Below are positions 1-7,047 of a stretch of 11,008 nt of DNA, piece after piece (within the stretch, counting starts at the first letter, position 1; every line of letters begins with the position of its first letter). Source of the DNA: an uncultured Lachnospiraceae bacterium (GTDB taxonomy: Bacteria; Bacillota; Clostridia; Lachnospirales; Lachnospiraceae). The stretch covers positions 1 through 11,008 of the forward strand of contig CACZQT010000391.1 of NCBI GenBank assembly GCA_902783295.1, read 5' to 3'. Made by a program: the position numbers and the translations under genes. The notes below the pieces were generated by a model that searched no databases, was not told the DNA's origin, and saw nothing but the letters and a program-made list of their open reading frames with translations.

Positions 1-1430
1 CTCTTTTTGTACCAGTAATAGTCTCCCTGTCCGTTTCCGTAGTTAATGATCTCTACATCCACATCATAATAATATTTTGTGCCGTTCACAATGACCCAGT
101 TCCAGGTATGGCCGGATTTTGTGCCGTTCCGGTTCAGGTAATATCCATCACAACGGCCTGCCTGCACACCCACATGAGCCAGCAGAATCTTAAAGATTGT
201 GGCGTTGTCCGTACAGACCCCTGCCCGTCTCTGCATGTTCCAGACTGTCGAATAACCGGCCAGACTGCTGTCGAAGACAATCTCTCCTCTGCTCCATTTC
301 TTATACAGGGATGAATCATACTGGCTGATCTTAGTCTTCAGCTTGTCCAGGTCATAGTAGATCTTAAAGCTGTCCCCGTAATTCGAGGCTTTAATATGCT
401 TGAAGTTCTTCGTCATGTAGTGGTACAGCTTCTCCACCTTGTCATCATCGCTCATGGACAGCTTTACGCCGGCAGCCTGTACCATCTTCTCTGCCATATA
501 GTCGATCTCCGGGTGACCGGTATACATCACCACCGTACCCAGGGCGGATTTCAGGGCAGCAGCACCGGCTGCCCCTTTTGAAGTAATGGTAAAGGTTTTC
601 TTTTTAGTGGATTTCGGAAGCTTTGACGCGGCTGTTTTGGCTCCGGCCGAAGAAGCAGACGCATATACACAGATCTCAGCTTTATATTTTCCCTTCGGAA
701 CAAACTTCCCGGACCCCAGCTTCGCACTGTTGCCTTTGGAAGCTTTTCCGCTCCAGGGATAATAGAACAGTATTTTCTTCCCCGTAACAGCCGGGACGTC
801 AAAAATCTTCTGGAAAGCGGTTTTTCCCTTGCTGTTCAGAATGCGCACCCTGCATTTCAGTGCAAGGCCGTTGGAAACCTTATCCACTTCCAGTACCGCG
901 AAGACAGGAAGAGCATTTCCCTTTCCCGGCCGGAAACCCGCCTTGGCGGTTTTCACCAGCGGCGTCTTCACCGTAAAGCCTGCATAATGAACATTCAGAA
1001 GCCGGGAAATGTAATGGGACGAGGTCCGTGTCCAGTCGCCTGACGTATAGCTGTAGGAAAACGAAAAGCTGCCGCCGATTTCTTCCTCAGTTCCTGTCGC
1101 CTGGGCAAAGGAAAGGCTGTCTTTCACAATCAGCTCGTCTTTGACCTCCACAAGCACACTGATTTTCTCTCCGGCAGATTTTACAGCAATATCAATCGGC
1201 GTATATTCAAAGGAATACCCGCCGTATGTCTCATTCGCCGAAGCATAAACATTCTGCGAGACCTTCTGCAGAGATGACTTCGCCGTTACAGTGATCACAC
1301 ATTTCTTCTCCGCGGCAGCCGCCGCCTTCGCTCCCGTAAAAGCGCCAAGAAACACAAGCAGAACCAGACAGTTCAGAAACAGTCTCCGGAGATCCGGCAT
1401 CTTTACACGCAGTTTTCCGTTTTTCCTCAT
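1..1430 (-). CDS. Exported transglutaminase-like protein, C-terminus cut by window edge
   Basis: The reading frame is open from an ATG at 1430 to the window edge (476 codons seen). An AGGAGG box lies 9 bases before the start. Residues 1-36 form a signal peptide: basic MRKNGKLRVK, a hydrophobic core at about 17-33, then an Ala-rich cleavage region. Residues 40-290 look like beta-rich modules; the stretch around VRILNSKGK and GKFVPKGKYKAEI recalls FlgD-like or Ig-like folds (inference). The C-terminal part carries the transglutaminase-like core: Cys406 in AGVCTDNA, His441 in GHTWNW and Asp456 in YYYDVD, the family's Cys-His-Asp triad in the right order. Members act as cell-surface peptidases, cross-linkers or binding modules; the substrate here cannot be told. 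It is the last gene seen in the minus-strand run, 95 bases after the phosphoesterase gene. A clear own promoter was not found in that gap, so read-through is possible. Confidence 0.85.
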   Translation of the reverse strand, partial: MRKNGKLRVKMPDLRRLFLNCLVLLVFLGAFTGAKAAAAAEKKCVITVTAKSSLQKVSQNVYASANETYGGYSFEYTPIDIAVKSAGEKISVLVEVKDELIVKDSLSFAQATGTEEEIGGSFSFSYSYTSGDWTRTSSHYISRLLNVHYAGFTVKTPLVKTAKAGFRPGKGNALPVFAVLEVDKVSNGLALKCRVRILNSKGKTAFQKIFDVPAVTGKKILFYYPWSGKASKGNSAKLGSGKFVPKGKYKAEICVYASASSAGAKTAASKLPKSTKKKTFTITSKGAAGAAALKSALGTVVMYTGHPEIDYMAEKMVQAAGVKLSMSDDDKVEKLYHYMTKNFKHIKASNYGDSFKIYYDLDKLKTKISQYDSSLYKKWSRGEIVFDSSLAGYSTVWNMQRRAGVCTDNATIFKILLAHVGVQAGRCDGYYLNRNGTKSGHTWNWVIVNGTKYYYDVDVEIINYGNGQGDYYWYKK

Positions 1431-1525
1431 AACACTTCTCCTCCTTTGGTCATTTTAAATGAAGTTCCGGCTAAAATTCCAGCCAAAATAACAATCCCGC
1501 CGGGCATTGTTTCCGGCATCTGCCC

Positions 1526-2272
1526 TTATTCCAGAATTCTGAACGGCTTCCACGACAGGTAGTCGCCGGATACCAGATGGTACGTCCTCCCCCGGTATTC
1601 CCCGTGGATGCTGTCCCCAAACCGGCTCTCTCCATGGCAGTGCGCATAGATTACCTGCTCTGCACCGTACTCCTCCGCCATATCCGTGAAGCCGCTGCGT
1701 TCTTCCAGGATACTGGTAGGCGGATAGTGCAGGAACATGATAAACTTCCGGTATCCATCCGCTTTCGCCAGTTCAAAGGATTTCCGCAGCCTCTGCAATT
1801 CTCTCTCCACCAGCTTCGCGGCGTGTGCCTCCGCCTCCTCGTCCCAGCCGATGATCCGGCCACGGCGGTCGAGATAGAACGGCCCCTCAAAAGTGAATCC
1901 CTTCGTGCCGACAAGCGCGTAGTCCCGGTAGGTTTCATAGCTGTCCTGCAGGAAAGTCAGCCGGGGCTGAAACATGGCGTTCAGCGCATCCGTTTTCTTC
2001 GCGTCCCAGAACATATCGTGATTCCCGCGTGTCAGGATCTTACGCCCCGGCAGTTCGCAGATATACTGAAGATCCAGTTCGCACTCCGAAAGGTTCTTCC
2101 CCCAGCTGTGGTCCCCCACCAGAACAAGGGTATCCTCCTGCGTTACGGATTTTCCGCAGTACTTCCGGAATTTCTCTTCATGGTTTTTCCATACCCGCTC
2201 ATGCAGCTGCCCCGGTGCCTTCAGCACGGACTGATAATGCAGATGCAGGTCGCCGATGGCAAACAGTCCCAT
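1526..2272 (-). CDS. Calcineurin-like metallophosphoesterase
   Basis: This is a 248-residue cytoplasmic phosphohydrolase with the full set of metallophosphoesterase metal-binding motifs: GDLHLH (7-12), GDHSWG (53-58), GNHD (83-86), HYPP (182-185) and AHCH (210-213). The set resembles the COG1768-type predicted phosphohydrolases, which often show GDxSW and PGxKxxxxGNHD as here. The substrate is unknown. I chose ATG 2272 over an in-frame GTG at 2281, because GAGGTGA sits about six bases before the ATG and overlaps the GTG codon. It lies 70 bases downstream of the RCK_C gene on the same strand, so it is probably the last gene of the lrgAB operon. A short hairpin at 2295-2312 (AGCCGG, six-base loop, CCGGCT) lies in the gap but has no T-tract and is not a convincing terminator. 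The last metal motif reads AHCH rather than the common GHxH, a mild variation. Confidence 0.85.
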   Translation of the reverse strand: MGLFAIGDLHLHYQSVLKAPGQLHERVWKNHEEKFRKYCGKSVTQEDTLVLVGDHSWGKNLSECELDLQYICELPGRKILTRGNHDMFWDAKKTDALNAMFQPRLTFLQDSYETYRDYALVGTKGFTFEGPFYLDRRGRIIGWDEEAEAHAAKLVERELQRLRKSFELAKADGYRKFIMFLHYPPTSILEERSGFTDMAEEYGAEQVIYAHCHGESRFGDSIHGEYRGRTYHLVSGDYLSWKPFRILE

Positions 2273-2342
2273 AGACTTCACCTCGATTCACCGGAGCCGG
2301 AACATACCGGCTGCTCTCTGTCCCGGAATATCCCCCCCGGAT

Positions 2343-3059
2343 TCAGACCTCTGCAAAACGCTCCTTTGCGTGAAAAGCTTTGCAGATGGTGGTATAATTT
2401 CCAAAAACCGTCAGCTTATCTCCGACTGAAAAAACCGTATTCGCCCCGGCCGGCACAGCCTTTTCCCCGGGCTTCTCCACCAGCATGACCAGAATACCGG
2501 TATCCGCCTTCAGGCCGGACTGTGAAAGCGGAATACCCTGGTACTCTTCCGGTATATGATGGAGAGTTACCAGTGCGATACTGTCGGTTCCGATGTAATC
2601 CAGCAGCAGGACGGTATTGAATGAGTCCGTTTTTCCGACAAGCCGGCCGGCTACATCCTGCAGAACGCCTTCGCCCCATGCGCGCACCTTCGGAACCCGC
2701 ATGAAAATGAAGATGATGGCAACCGCACCCAGCGGAATCAGAATTCCGGAATAAAAATGCCCGACCTGGCTGAGTTTCAGCGACAGGAACACATTGATGA
2801 AAGCGGATACAATGGTGATGTTAAAAACATATCCGAACAGCATGGTAATCCTTGCCAGACGCCGCCTTCGCTTGTTGGAGAGGAACATCTCGCTCTCCTT
2901 TGTGGTGTACCCGCAGCCTGTCAGCAGCGAGATCACCTGAAAGCGGGCTCTTTCATCCGGGAGTCCCGTAAAACGGAACAGAATCGTGAAGAGTTCCGTA
3001 ATAATCCAGTACACCAGGATGGTGATCGAAAACAGAGAAAAAGCCATATAGATGTTCAT
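2343..3059 (-). CDS. Membrane protein with C-terminal RCK_C (TrkA-C) domain
   Basis: The 238-residue protein has three predicted membrane segments (about 5-29, 71-95 and 103-121). A conserved-looking cytoplasmic loop lies between the first two (ARFQVISLLTGCGYTTKESE, 38-57, followed by a basic RRRRLAR). The C-terminal domain at about 150-230 has the beta-alpha pattern of RCK_C/TrkA-C, ending in FSVGDKLTVFGNY (210-222). RCK_C domains gate potassium channels and transporters, and several bind cyclic di-AMP; whether this one does is inference. I chose ATG 3059 because GGAAGGAAGGGACGCAG precedes it. A longer form from 3149 would add a non-hydrophobic 30-residue leader without a ribosome binding site. 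It is the third gene of the lrgA-lrgB operon, 102 bases after lrgB, which suggests a role connected with the LrgAB transporter or with ion and turgor status. Confidence 0.8.
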   Translation of the reverse strand: MNIYMAFSLFSITILVYWIITELFTILFRFTGLPDERARFQVISLLTGCGYTTKESEMFLSNKRRRRLARITMLFGYVFNITIVSAFINVFLSLKLSQVGHFYSGILIPLGAVAIIFIFMRVPKVRAWGEGVLQDVAGRLVGKTDSFNTVLLLDYIGTDSIALVTLHHIPEEYQGIPLSQSGLKADTGILVMLVEKPGEKAVPAGANTVFSVGDKLTVFGNYTTICKAFHAKERFAEV

Positions 3060-3161
3060 CTGCGTCCCTTCCTTCCGAAAGCAGCGTGCACGGAAGCAGA
3101 TTCTTCCCTCCGCATACGCTGCGGCAGGCTGCTGTAACCGGGTGTTCATAATCAGCGCGCT

Positions 3162-3860
3162 TCATGGTATCAGATTTGCGAACAAAGATGCTCCGGCCAC
3201 CGTCAGCACACCGGACACCACTATGGACAGGCTGCTCATGGCGCCTTCCACTTCACCGATTTCCATCGCCTTAGCTGTACCGATCGCGTGAGAAGCGGTC
3301 CCGATCGCCAGCCCTTTTGCAACCGGATTGCTGATCCGGAAAAGTTTCAGCAGTCCCTCTGCGGTCACATTCCCCAGAATCCCGGTGATAATGATGACTG
3401 CGGCCGTGATGGACGGGAAGCCTCCCAGCTCTTCCGATATGCCTATGCCGATGGCGGTCGTAATGGATTTCGGAAGAAGGGTCACATATGCCTCATGCGA
3501 CAGCCGGAAAACAAGGGACATCAGAAAGATACACGCCAGACTTGTAAAGGCTCCTGCCAGAATAGAGACAAAAATGGCCGCGGCATTCTTCTTTAAAACA
3601 TCCACTTTCAGGTACAAGGGGACGGCAAGGCTGACGGTCGCCGGCGTCAGCAGATAGCTTAAAAATCTGGCACTGCTGTTATAGCTCTCATACTCCACAC
3701 GGCCAAACCCGAGAAAGGCGATCACAAGGATAACAGAAATCAGCACCGGGTTGAAAATGGCGAGTTTCAGCCTTTTTTTTACCACCATGCCGATCCCATA
3801 GGACAGCAGGCTGATCACGATCCCCGCGGAAGCGCTGTTCCGTATCACATCATTCAGCAT
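3162..3860 (-). CDS. lrgB: LrgB/CidB family membrane protein
   Basis: This is a 232-residue polytopic membrane protein of normal length for the LrgB family. Family hallmarks are visible: LLPKSITTAIGIGISEELGG (128-147), LGNVTAEGLLKLFRI (162-176) and GLAIGTASHAIGTAKAMEIG (183-202). LrgB works with LrgA. The pair was first described as holin/antiholin-like regulators of murein hydrolases, and homologues such as Bacillus PftAB transport pyruvate; plant PLGG1 moves glycolate and glycerate. The start ATG 3860 follows GGAGGAGGTG by eight bases. It lies inside the end of lrgA, overlapping it by 11 bases, so the two are translationally coupled. Its ribosome binding site is made by the KKRGGGAGH codons of the LrgA tail. 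A longer in-frame form from 3959 is unlikely, as its extra 33 residues are hydrophilic and out of keeping with the family. Confidence 0.92.
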   Translation of the reverse strand: MLNDVIRNSASAGIVISLLSYGIGMVVKKRLKLAIFNPVLISVILVIAFLGFGRVEYESYNSSARFLSYLLTPATVSLAVPLYLKVDVLKKNAAAIFVSILAGAFTSLACIFLMSLVFRLSHEAYVTLLPKSITTAIGIGISEELGGFPSITAAVIIITGILGNVTAEGLLKLFRISNPVAKGLAIGTASHAIGTAKAMEIGEVEGAMSSLSIVVSGVLTVAGASLFANLIP

Positions 3861-4398
3861 GCCCGGCACCTCCTCCCCGTTTTTTCGCACCGGAGCCGCT
3901 GTATCCCACATCTCCGGCTCCTGTATTACTGCCTGCTGTGCTTCTGTTTCCGGAATCACTGCTCCGGGTCATGCTGTTCTCGGCGTTTCCGCTCCCGTCG
4001 TTACCGTTTCCACTGCTGCCTGCTCCCGCGTTTCTGCCTCCGGTGTTCCTCTTCCCGGAATACCTCAGCATGGTTTCTGCTGTTTTTCCCGTTACAATCA
4101 TCACCAGGAACGTGGACACTACAATTATCACACAGACCGGAAGCAGCATTTTGGATAAAGCGGGCCAGGTAACCACAAGGCCTGCGGCTGCCGGAATAAA
4201 CAGCACCGGCATGATTTCAATCAGGAATTCTGCCGCTTCTTTCACCTGTTCCACTTTCAAGGCACCTGTCATGAGCAGCATCAGCAGGAGAAGAAGACCG
4301 TAAACGCTTCCCGGAATCGGCAGCGGAATAAAATAATGCAGGATCTCACCCACGCAGGTAATCCCGGCGAGAATGCCGAACTGCTTCAGGTATTTCAT
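3850..4398 (-). CDS. lrgA: LrgA/CidA family membrane protein with Gly/Ser-rich tail
   Basis: The 182-residue protein has a normal LrgA/CidA core at residues 1-115, with four hydrophobic segments. Family motifs are GEILHYFIPLPIPGSVYGLLLL (17-38), VKEAAEFLIEIMPVLFIPAAAGL (52-74) and the final segment to IVTGKTAETMLRYSG (101-115). Relatives usually stop about here. This protein adds 67 residues (116-182) made mostly of Gly, Ser, Asn, Ala and Thr, ending in AKKRGGGAGHAE, with no hydrophobic segment. ATG 4398 is preceded by AAGGAGG at seven bases; an upstream in-frame ATG at 4500 lies within the promoter and is rejected. It heads the operon and overlaps lrgB by 11 bases. With LrgB it should form the membrane transporter/holin-like complex for pyruvate-type small acids or control of autolysis. 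The tail's function is unknown; it supplies lrgB's ribosome binding site. Confidence 0.9.
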   Translation of the reverse strand: MKYLKQFGILAGITCVGEILHYFIPLPIPGSVYGLLLLLMLLMTGALKVEQVKEAAEFLIEIMPVLFIPAAAGLVVTWPALSKMLLPVCVIIVVSTFLVMIVTGKTAETMLRYSGKRNTGGRNAGAGSSGNGNDGSGNAENSMTRSSDSGNRSTAGSNTGAGDVGYSGSGAKKRGGGAGHAE

Positions 4399-4419
4399 AT
4401 CCAATCCTCCTTGGATCAT

Positions 4420-4446
4420 GGGACAGAGAGGCAGTCCCTCTGTCCC
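4420..4446. repeat. REP-like palindrome, GGGAC/GTCCC family, in lrgA leader
   Basis: The 9-bp arms GGGACAGAG (4420-4428) and CTCTGTCCC (4438-4446) enclose AGGCAGTCC. It shares the GTCCCTCTGTCC core with the elements at 6458, 7233, 8099 and 8971. It lies within the predicted 5' untranslated region of lrgA, 21 bases before the start codon. Confidence 0.6.
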
Positions 4447-4471
4447 TGCAGCCTGCCTTTCATTTCTGAAA

Positions 4472-4500
4472 AGTATAACATTGCGCAGATTTCTTTTCAA
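4472..4500 (-). promoter_or_regulatory. Sigma-A type promoter for the lrgA operon
   Basis: Read on the minus strand: TTGAAA (4500-4495), a 17-base spacer, TATACT (4477-4472). Transcription would start near 4465, giving a leader of about 65 bases that contains the palindrome at 4420-4446. Confidence 0.65.
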
Positions 4501-4577
4501 GCAGACAGGTGAATTGCAGGGAAAACAGACAGTTGAATCAGATCTGTAAATATACTACACTGTTGCTGTATCAGTGA

Positions 4578-4670
4578 TTTTATCTTGGACGGAGAAAACT
4601 CCCTCCTCTGTAGAAGGGGGTAATTTACAAACCTGTCTTGGAGGAAGTCCAATCTCCGTCCAAGATAAAA
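4578..4670. repeat. 93-bp MITE-like long inverted repeat
   Basis: Perfect 18-bp arms lie at 4578-4595 (TTTTATCTTGGACGGAGA) and 4653-4670. Just inside, a second pair, ACTCCCTCC (4598-4606) and GGAGGAAGT (4640-4648), matches at 8 of 9 positions. The whole element could fold into one long hairpin. No open frame lies inside and no clear target-site duplication flanks it. The size and terminal inverted repeats resemble a MITE. Alternatives are a structured leader of the radical SAM gene or a terminator for unseen transcription. It appears once in this window. Confidence 0.55.
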
Positions 4671-4696
4671 GCTCCGCGAGGATGCGCACGTGTGCG

Positions 4697-4726
4697 GTGC
4701 GGAAGGTGCCATTCGGCACCCCGCAC
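4697..4726. repeat. GC-rich hairpin before the radical SAM gene
   Basis: The stem is GTGCGG (4697-4702) with CCGCAC (4721-4726), then an AA bulge, then GGTGCC (4705-4710) with GGCACC (4715-4720) around an ATTC loop. It is a strong 12-bp stem with no T-tract after it. Its role is unknown; it may belong to the same repeat cluster as its neighbours. Confidence 0.5.
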
Positions 4727-4734
4727 ACGGCGCG

Positions 4735-4756
4735 CAAGACTCGCAAGCGAGTCTTG
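4735..4756. repeat. Perfect palindrome CAAGACTCGC-AA-GCGAGTCTTG
   Basis: Ten-bp arms (4735-4744 and 4747-4756) flank AA. A 22-base match in the opposite orientation lies at 8074-8095, so this is a small dispersed repeat. It ends 10 bases before the TTGGAG ribosome binding site of the radical SAM gene and could affect its translation (inference). Confidence 0.6.
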
Positions 4757-4776
4757 AACCGAACATTGGAGAAGAC

Positions 4777-6450
4777 ATGAAAATCCTTCTTACCGCTCTC
4801 AATGCCAAATATATCCACAGCTGTCCGGCTGTCTATTTTCTGAAAGCGTACGCGGACCGTCAGAATCCGGAAGGCCCGGAAGTGGAGGTCGTCGAGTACA
4901 CCATTAACGACCGGTATCAGGATGTCCTTGCCGGAATCCTGTCGCGCAGGCCTGATATTATCGGTTTCTCGGTCTATATCTGGAACGTGGACCGGGTGAG
5001 ACGGCTGATCCGGGACATCCGGAAGGTGTCAGGTGCGGAGATTCAGCTCTGGGCCGGCGGTCCGGAAGCCACCTGGTACCCGGAACCGCTCCTTAAGGAC
5101 GGAGCAGATCTTTGCCTGCTGGGAGAAGGGGAAAAGCTGTTTGCCGAACTGGCCGACCGGGCGGGAAAAAGATACCGGGAGAAAACAAAAGCCCCGGCAG
5201 CTGAAACAAGTATGCCGGCAGACAAGACAGAAACATGGAGCAGTGCACTTAAGGATCCCACTCTGCGCGGTCTGGCGTACCTGCAGAACGGGAAGCTGGT
5301 CCGGACAGGAATCACATCTCCCGTGGACCTGGATGCCATCCCTTTCTTCTACCGCGATCTGCCCCTGTTTTCTCACCGTATTCTGTATTACGAATCCAGC
5401 CGGGGCTGTCCTTTTTCCTGTTCCTATTGTCTTTCCGGAAAGGAACACGGCATCCGTTTCCGCAGTCCGGAGCTTGTGGAAGAGGAACTTCAGTTCTTCC
5501 TGGATCACCAGGTGCCGCAGGTCAAATTTATTGACCGCACATTTAACGCCGATCCCGCCCATGCCATGCGGATCTGGAAATATCTTCGCGATCACGACAA
5601 CGGAATTACAAATTTCCACTTCGAAATCGAAGGTGACCGCATTACCCCGGAAGAACTGGATCTGCTGACCACGCTTCGCCCGGGTCTGATCCAGATGGAA
5701 ATCGGAGTGCAGTCCGCGAATCCGGAAACGCTGCGGAGCATCCACCGGAGGGCAGAGCTGGACCGCATCGCAGAAGTCATGTCCGTCCTTATCGGAACAC
5801 AGAACATCAATCTCCATCTGGACCTGATCGCCGGGCTTCCTTACGAAGGCCTGGCCAGCTTCCGCAGGTCCTTTGCGGCAGTCTATGAGATGCGTCCGCA
5901 CCAGCTGCAGCTGGGCTTCCTGAAGCTTCTGAAAGGCACAGAACTCTATGAACGCCGGGAGGAATACGGCCTGGTCTGTTCCGAAGATCCGCCCTACGAA
6001 GTCCTGAAAACACGGTGGATCTCCTTCGAAGAACTGGAACTGCTGCACCGGATCAGTGACCGGGTCGAAGAATATGTAAATACGCAGGGATTCCGGCGGA
6101 GCCTGCCGCTGGCAGAAAAACTGTTTGAAGGTCCGTTTGAACTGTTTGAAGCCCTGGCTGCTTACTACCGGGAGAACGGCTATGAGCAGAAACAGCCCTC
6201 CGTTTTTCAGCGATACGATATTTTCCGGGATTTCCTGCAGGATCAGGTGAAAAACAGGGATGACATAAGCCCGGAGCAGCTGCATGAGCTGCTGGAAACA
6301 GTTCGCCTGGACCGCTTCCTTCACACACATCCGAGCCGCAGAATGACAGCGGAAGAAACTTTTGACCTTCCCGGCGGCAAAGTAAGACTCCTGTCTGATT
6401 ATAAAAAAACCTCCCCGGTGCACGGAGAGGCAGAGGTAAGGGTTCTGTAA
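4777..6450 (+). CDS. B12-binding domain radical SAM protein with DUF4080
   Basis: This is a 557-residue cytoplasmic enzyme. Residues 1-130 match the cobalamin-binding-like domain of this family (MKILLTALNAKYIHS, PDIIGFSVYIWNVD, LWAGGPEATWYPEP, LLGEGEKLF). The radical SAM core follows, with CxxxCxxC at Cys211, Cys215 and Cys218 (SRGCPFSCSYC) for a [4Fe-4S] cluster that cleaves S-adenosylmethionine. The last 200 residues match DUF4080 (around LKTRWISFEELELLHRI and SVFQRYDIFRDFLQD). The family is common in Clostridia but its substrate is not known; relatives often do radical methylations or rearrangements. ATG 4777 was chosen because the B12 domain begins exactly there and TTGGAG precedes it. 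An upstream in-frame ATG at 4690 would translate the palindromes. No neighbour points to a pathway. It is convergent with the secreted protein gene at 6508 and shares a hairpin with it. Confidence 0.9.
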   Translation: MKILLTALNAKYIHSCPAVYFLKAYADRQNPEGPEVEVVEYTINDRYQDVLAGILSRRPDIIGFSVYIWNVDRVRRLIRDIRKVSGAEIQLWAGGPEATWYPEPLLKDGADLCLLGEGEKLFAELADRAGKRYREKTKAPAAETSMPADKTETWSSALKDPTLRGLAYLQNGKLVRTGITSPVDLDAIPFFYRDLPLFSHRILYYESSRGCPFSCSYCLSGKEHGIRFRSPELVEEELQFFLDHQVPQVKFIDRTFNADPAHAMRIWKYLRDHDNGITNFHFEIEGDRITPEELDLLTTLRPGLIQMEIGVQSANPETLRSIHRRAELDRIAEVMSVLIGTQNINLHLDLIAGLPYEGLASFRRSFAAVYEMRPHQLQLGFLKLLKGTELYERREEYGLVCSEDPPYEVLKTRWISFEELELLHRISDRVEEYVNTQGFRRSLPLAEKLFEGPFELFEALAAYYRENGYEQKQPSVFQRYDIFRDFLQDQVKNRDDISPEQLHELLETVRLDRFLHTHPSRRMTAEETFDLPGGKVRLLSDYKKTSPVHGEAEVRVL

Positions 6451-6457
6451 CGCAGAA

Positions 6458-6497
6458 GGAGAGTCCCCATGTTCCGTCCGGAACATGGGGACTCTCC
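6458..6497. terminator. Bidirectional hairpin between convergent genes
   Basis: Perfect 19-bp arms GGAGAGTCCCCATGTTCCG (6458-6476) and 6479-6497 enclose two bases, followed by CTCTGTCC. It starts eight bases after the radical SAM stop and ends 11 bases from the stop of the minus-strand gene, the right place for a two-way terminator. There is no strong T-tract. The GTCCCC and CTCTGTCC parts tie it to the REP-like family in this window. Confidence 0.65.
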
Positions 6498-6507
6498 CTC
6501 TGTCCTC

Positions 6508-7047
6508 TTACTTGATAATCAGATTTAACTTCGCTGTTGTATTCGTCCCGACATTTATGTAGATGTATACGGTCGTTCCCTTTTTCAGTTTCAGCTTGGC
6601 ATTTCTGGTAGCAAGGAACGCTGTTGTTGTTTTCTCCGTGCTCGCGTACTTTTCAACGCCAAACCATGCAGTGCTGGCCTTTCCGCCTTTCGTCGTAAAT
6701 GTCTTACTCTTCATAACTACCTTGTCAGGCTGCATCTCCGGAACGTAGATATCCGAATATCCGTACGTTGAGGTACCTTTTTTGACGGACATCCCCGTGT
6801 AAGTAATGGTATATTTCTTTGATTTGGGAACTTTAAACTTTACATACCCGCTCTGAGTAATCTTCAGCGAATTCGTTCCAAGCGTTATCGTTTTGGCCTT
6901 GTTGTGCAATTTCTTTGAGTACACAGCGCTGTAAGCCTGAGTTTTTACCTTTTTGGTGGCCGCTTCTGCGCCTGGTGCCATAACTGCCAGGAACAGGATT
7001 GCCAGCAGAATTGTGCTGACGACTCTTCCAGCTTTTCTCGTTTTCAT
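6508..7047 (-). CDS. Small exported Lys-rich protein, paralogue 1
   Basis: This is a 179-residue protein of unknown function. Residues 1-29 form a typical signal peptide: MKTRKAGR, a hydrophobic core VSTILLAILFLAVMAP, then AEA/A cleavage. The mature part (about 150 residues) is rich in Lys, Thr, Tyr and Val, strongly basic, and has no Cys. Short repeated beta-strand-like stretches such as SGYVKFKVPKSKKYTITYTG (66-85) and KLKLKKGTTVYIYINVG (151-167) suggest a beta-sandwich. The former loosely recalls PPC-type domains, but I would not assign a family. It is about 64% identical by hand count (114 of 178) to the protein at 7320-7856. ATG 7047 follows AAAGGAGG by eight bases. It has its own promoter and a long leader shared in sequence with the other copy. 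Likely location: secreted or held at the cell wall by charge. Confidence 0.85.
   Translation of the reverse strand: MKTRKAGRVVSTILLAILFLAVMAPGAEAATKKVKTQAYSAVYSKKLHNKAKTITLGTNSLKITQSGYVKFKVPKSKKYTITYTGMSVKKGTSTYGYSDIYVPEMQPDKVVMKSKTFTTKGGKASTAWFGVEKYASTEKTTTAFLATRNAKLKLKKGTTVYIYINVGTNTTAKLNLIIK

Larger units (their letters stand above)
4399..4776. other. Divergent intergenic region rich in inverted repeats
   Basis: This 378-base gap separates lrgA (minus) from the radical SAM gene (plus). It holds the lrgA promoter and a REP-like hairpin in the lrgA leader, then about 75 bases of AT-richer DNA. Three successive hairpins follow (4578-4670, 4697-4726, 4735-4756). The radical SAM gene's ribosome binding site (TTGGAG, 4766-4771) precedes ATG 4777. 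A TATACT at 4551-4556 could be a plus-strand -10 box, but I see no good -35 partner. No open frame here looks like a gene. Confidence 0.7.

Noticed and set aside
2295..2312. Intrinsic terminator between the RCK_C gene and the phosphoesterase gene
   Set aside because: The six-bp stem is short and has no following T-tract on the minus strand; operon read-through is more likely.
1577..2488. Plus-strand open frame of 303 codons over the phosphoesterase
   Set aside because: It is the antisense shadow of a gene with all metallophosphoesterase motifs; the translated product has no domain-like pattern and no ribosome binding site.
5029..6486. Minus-strand open frame of 485 codons over the radical SAM gene
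   Set aside because: It is the complement of a clear radical SAM gene in a GC-rich region where antisense frames stay open; the product is not protein-like and crosses the terminator hairpin.
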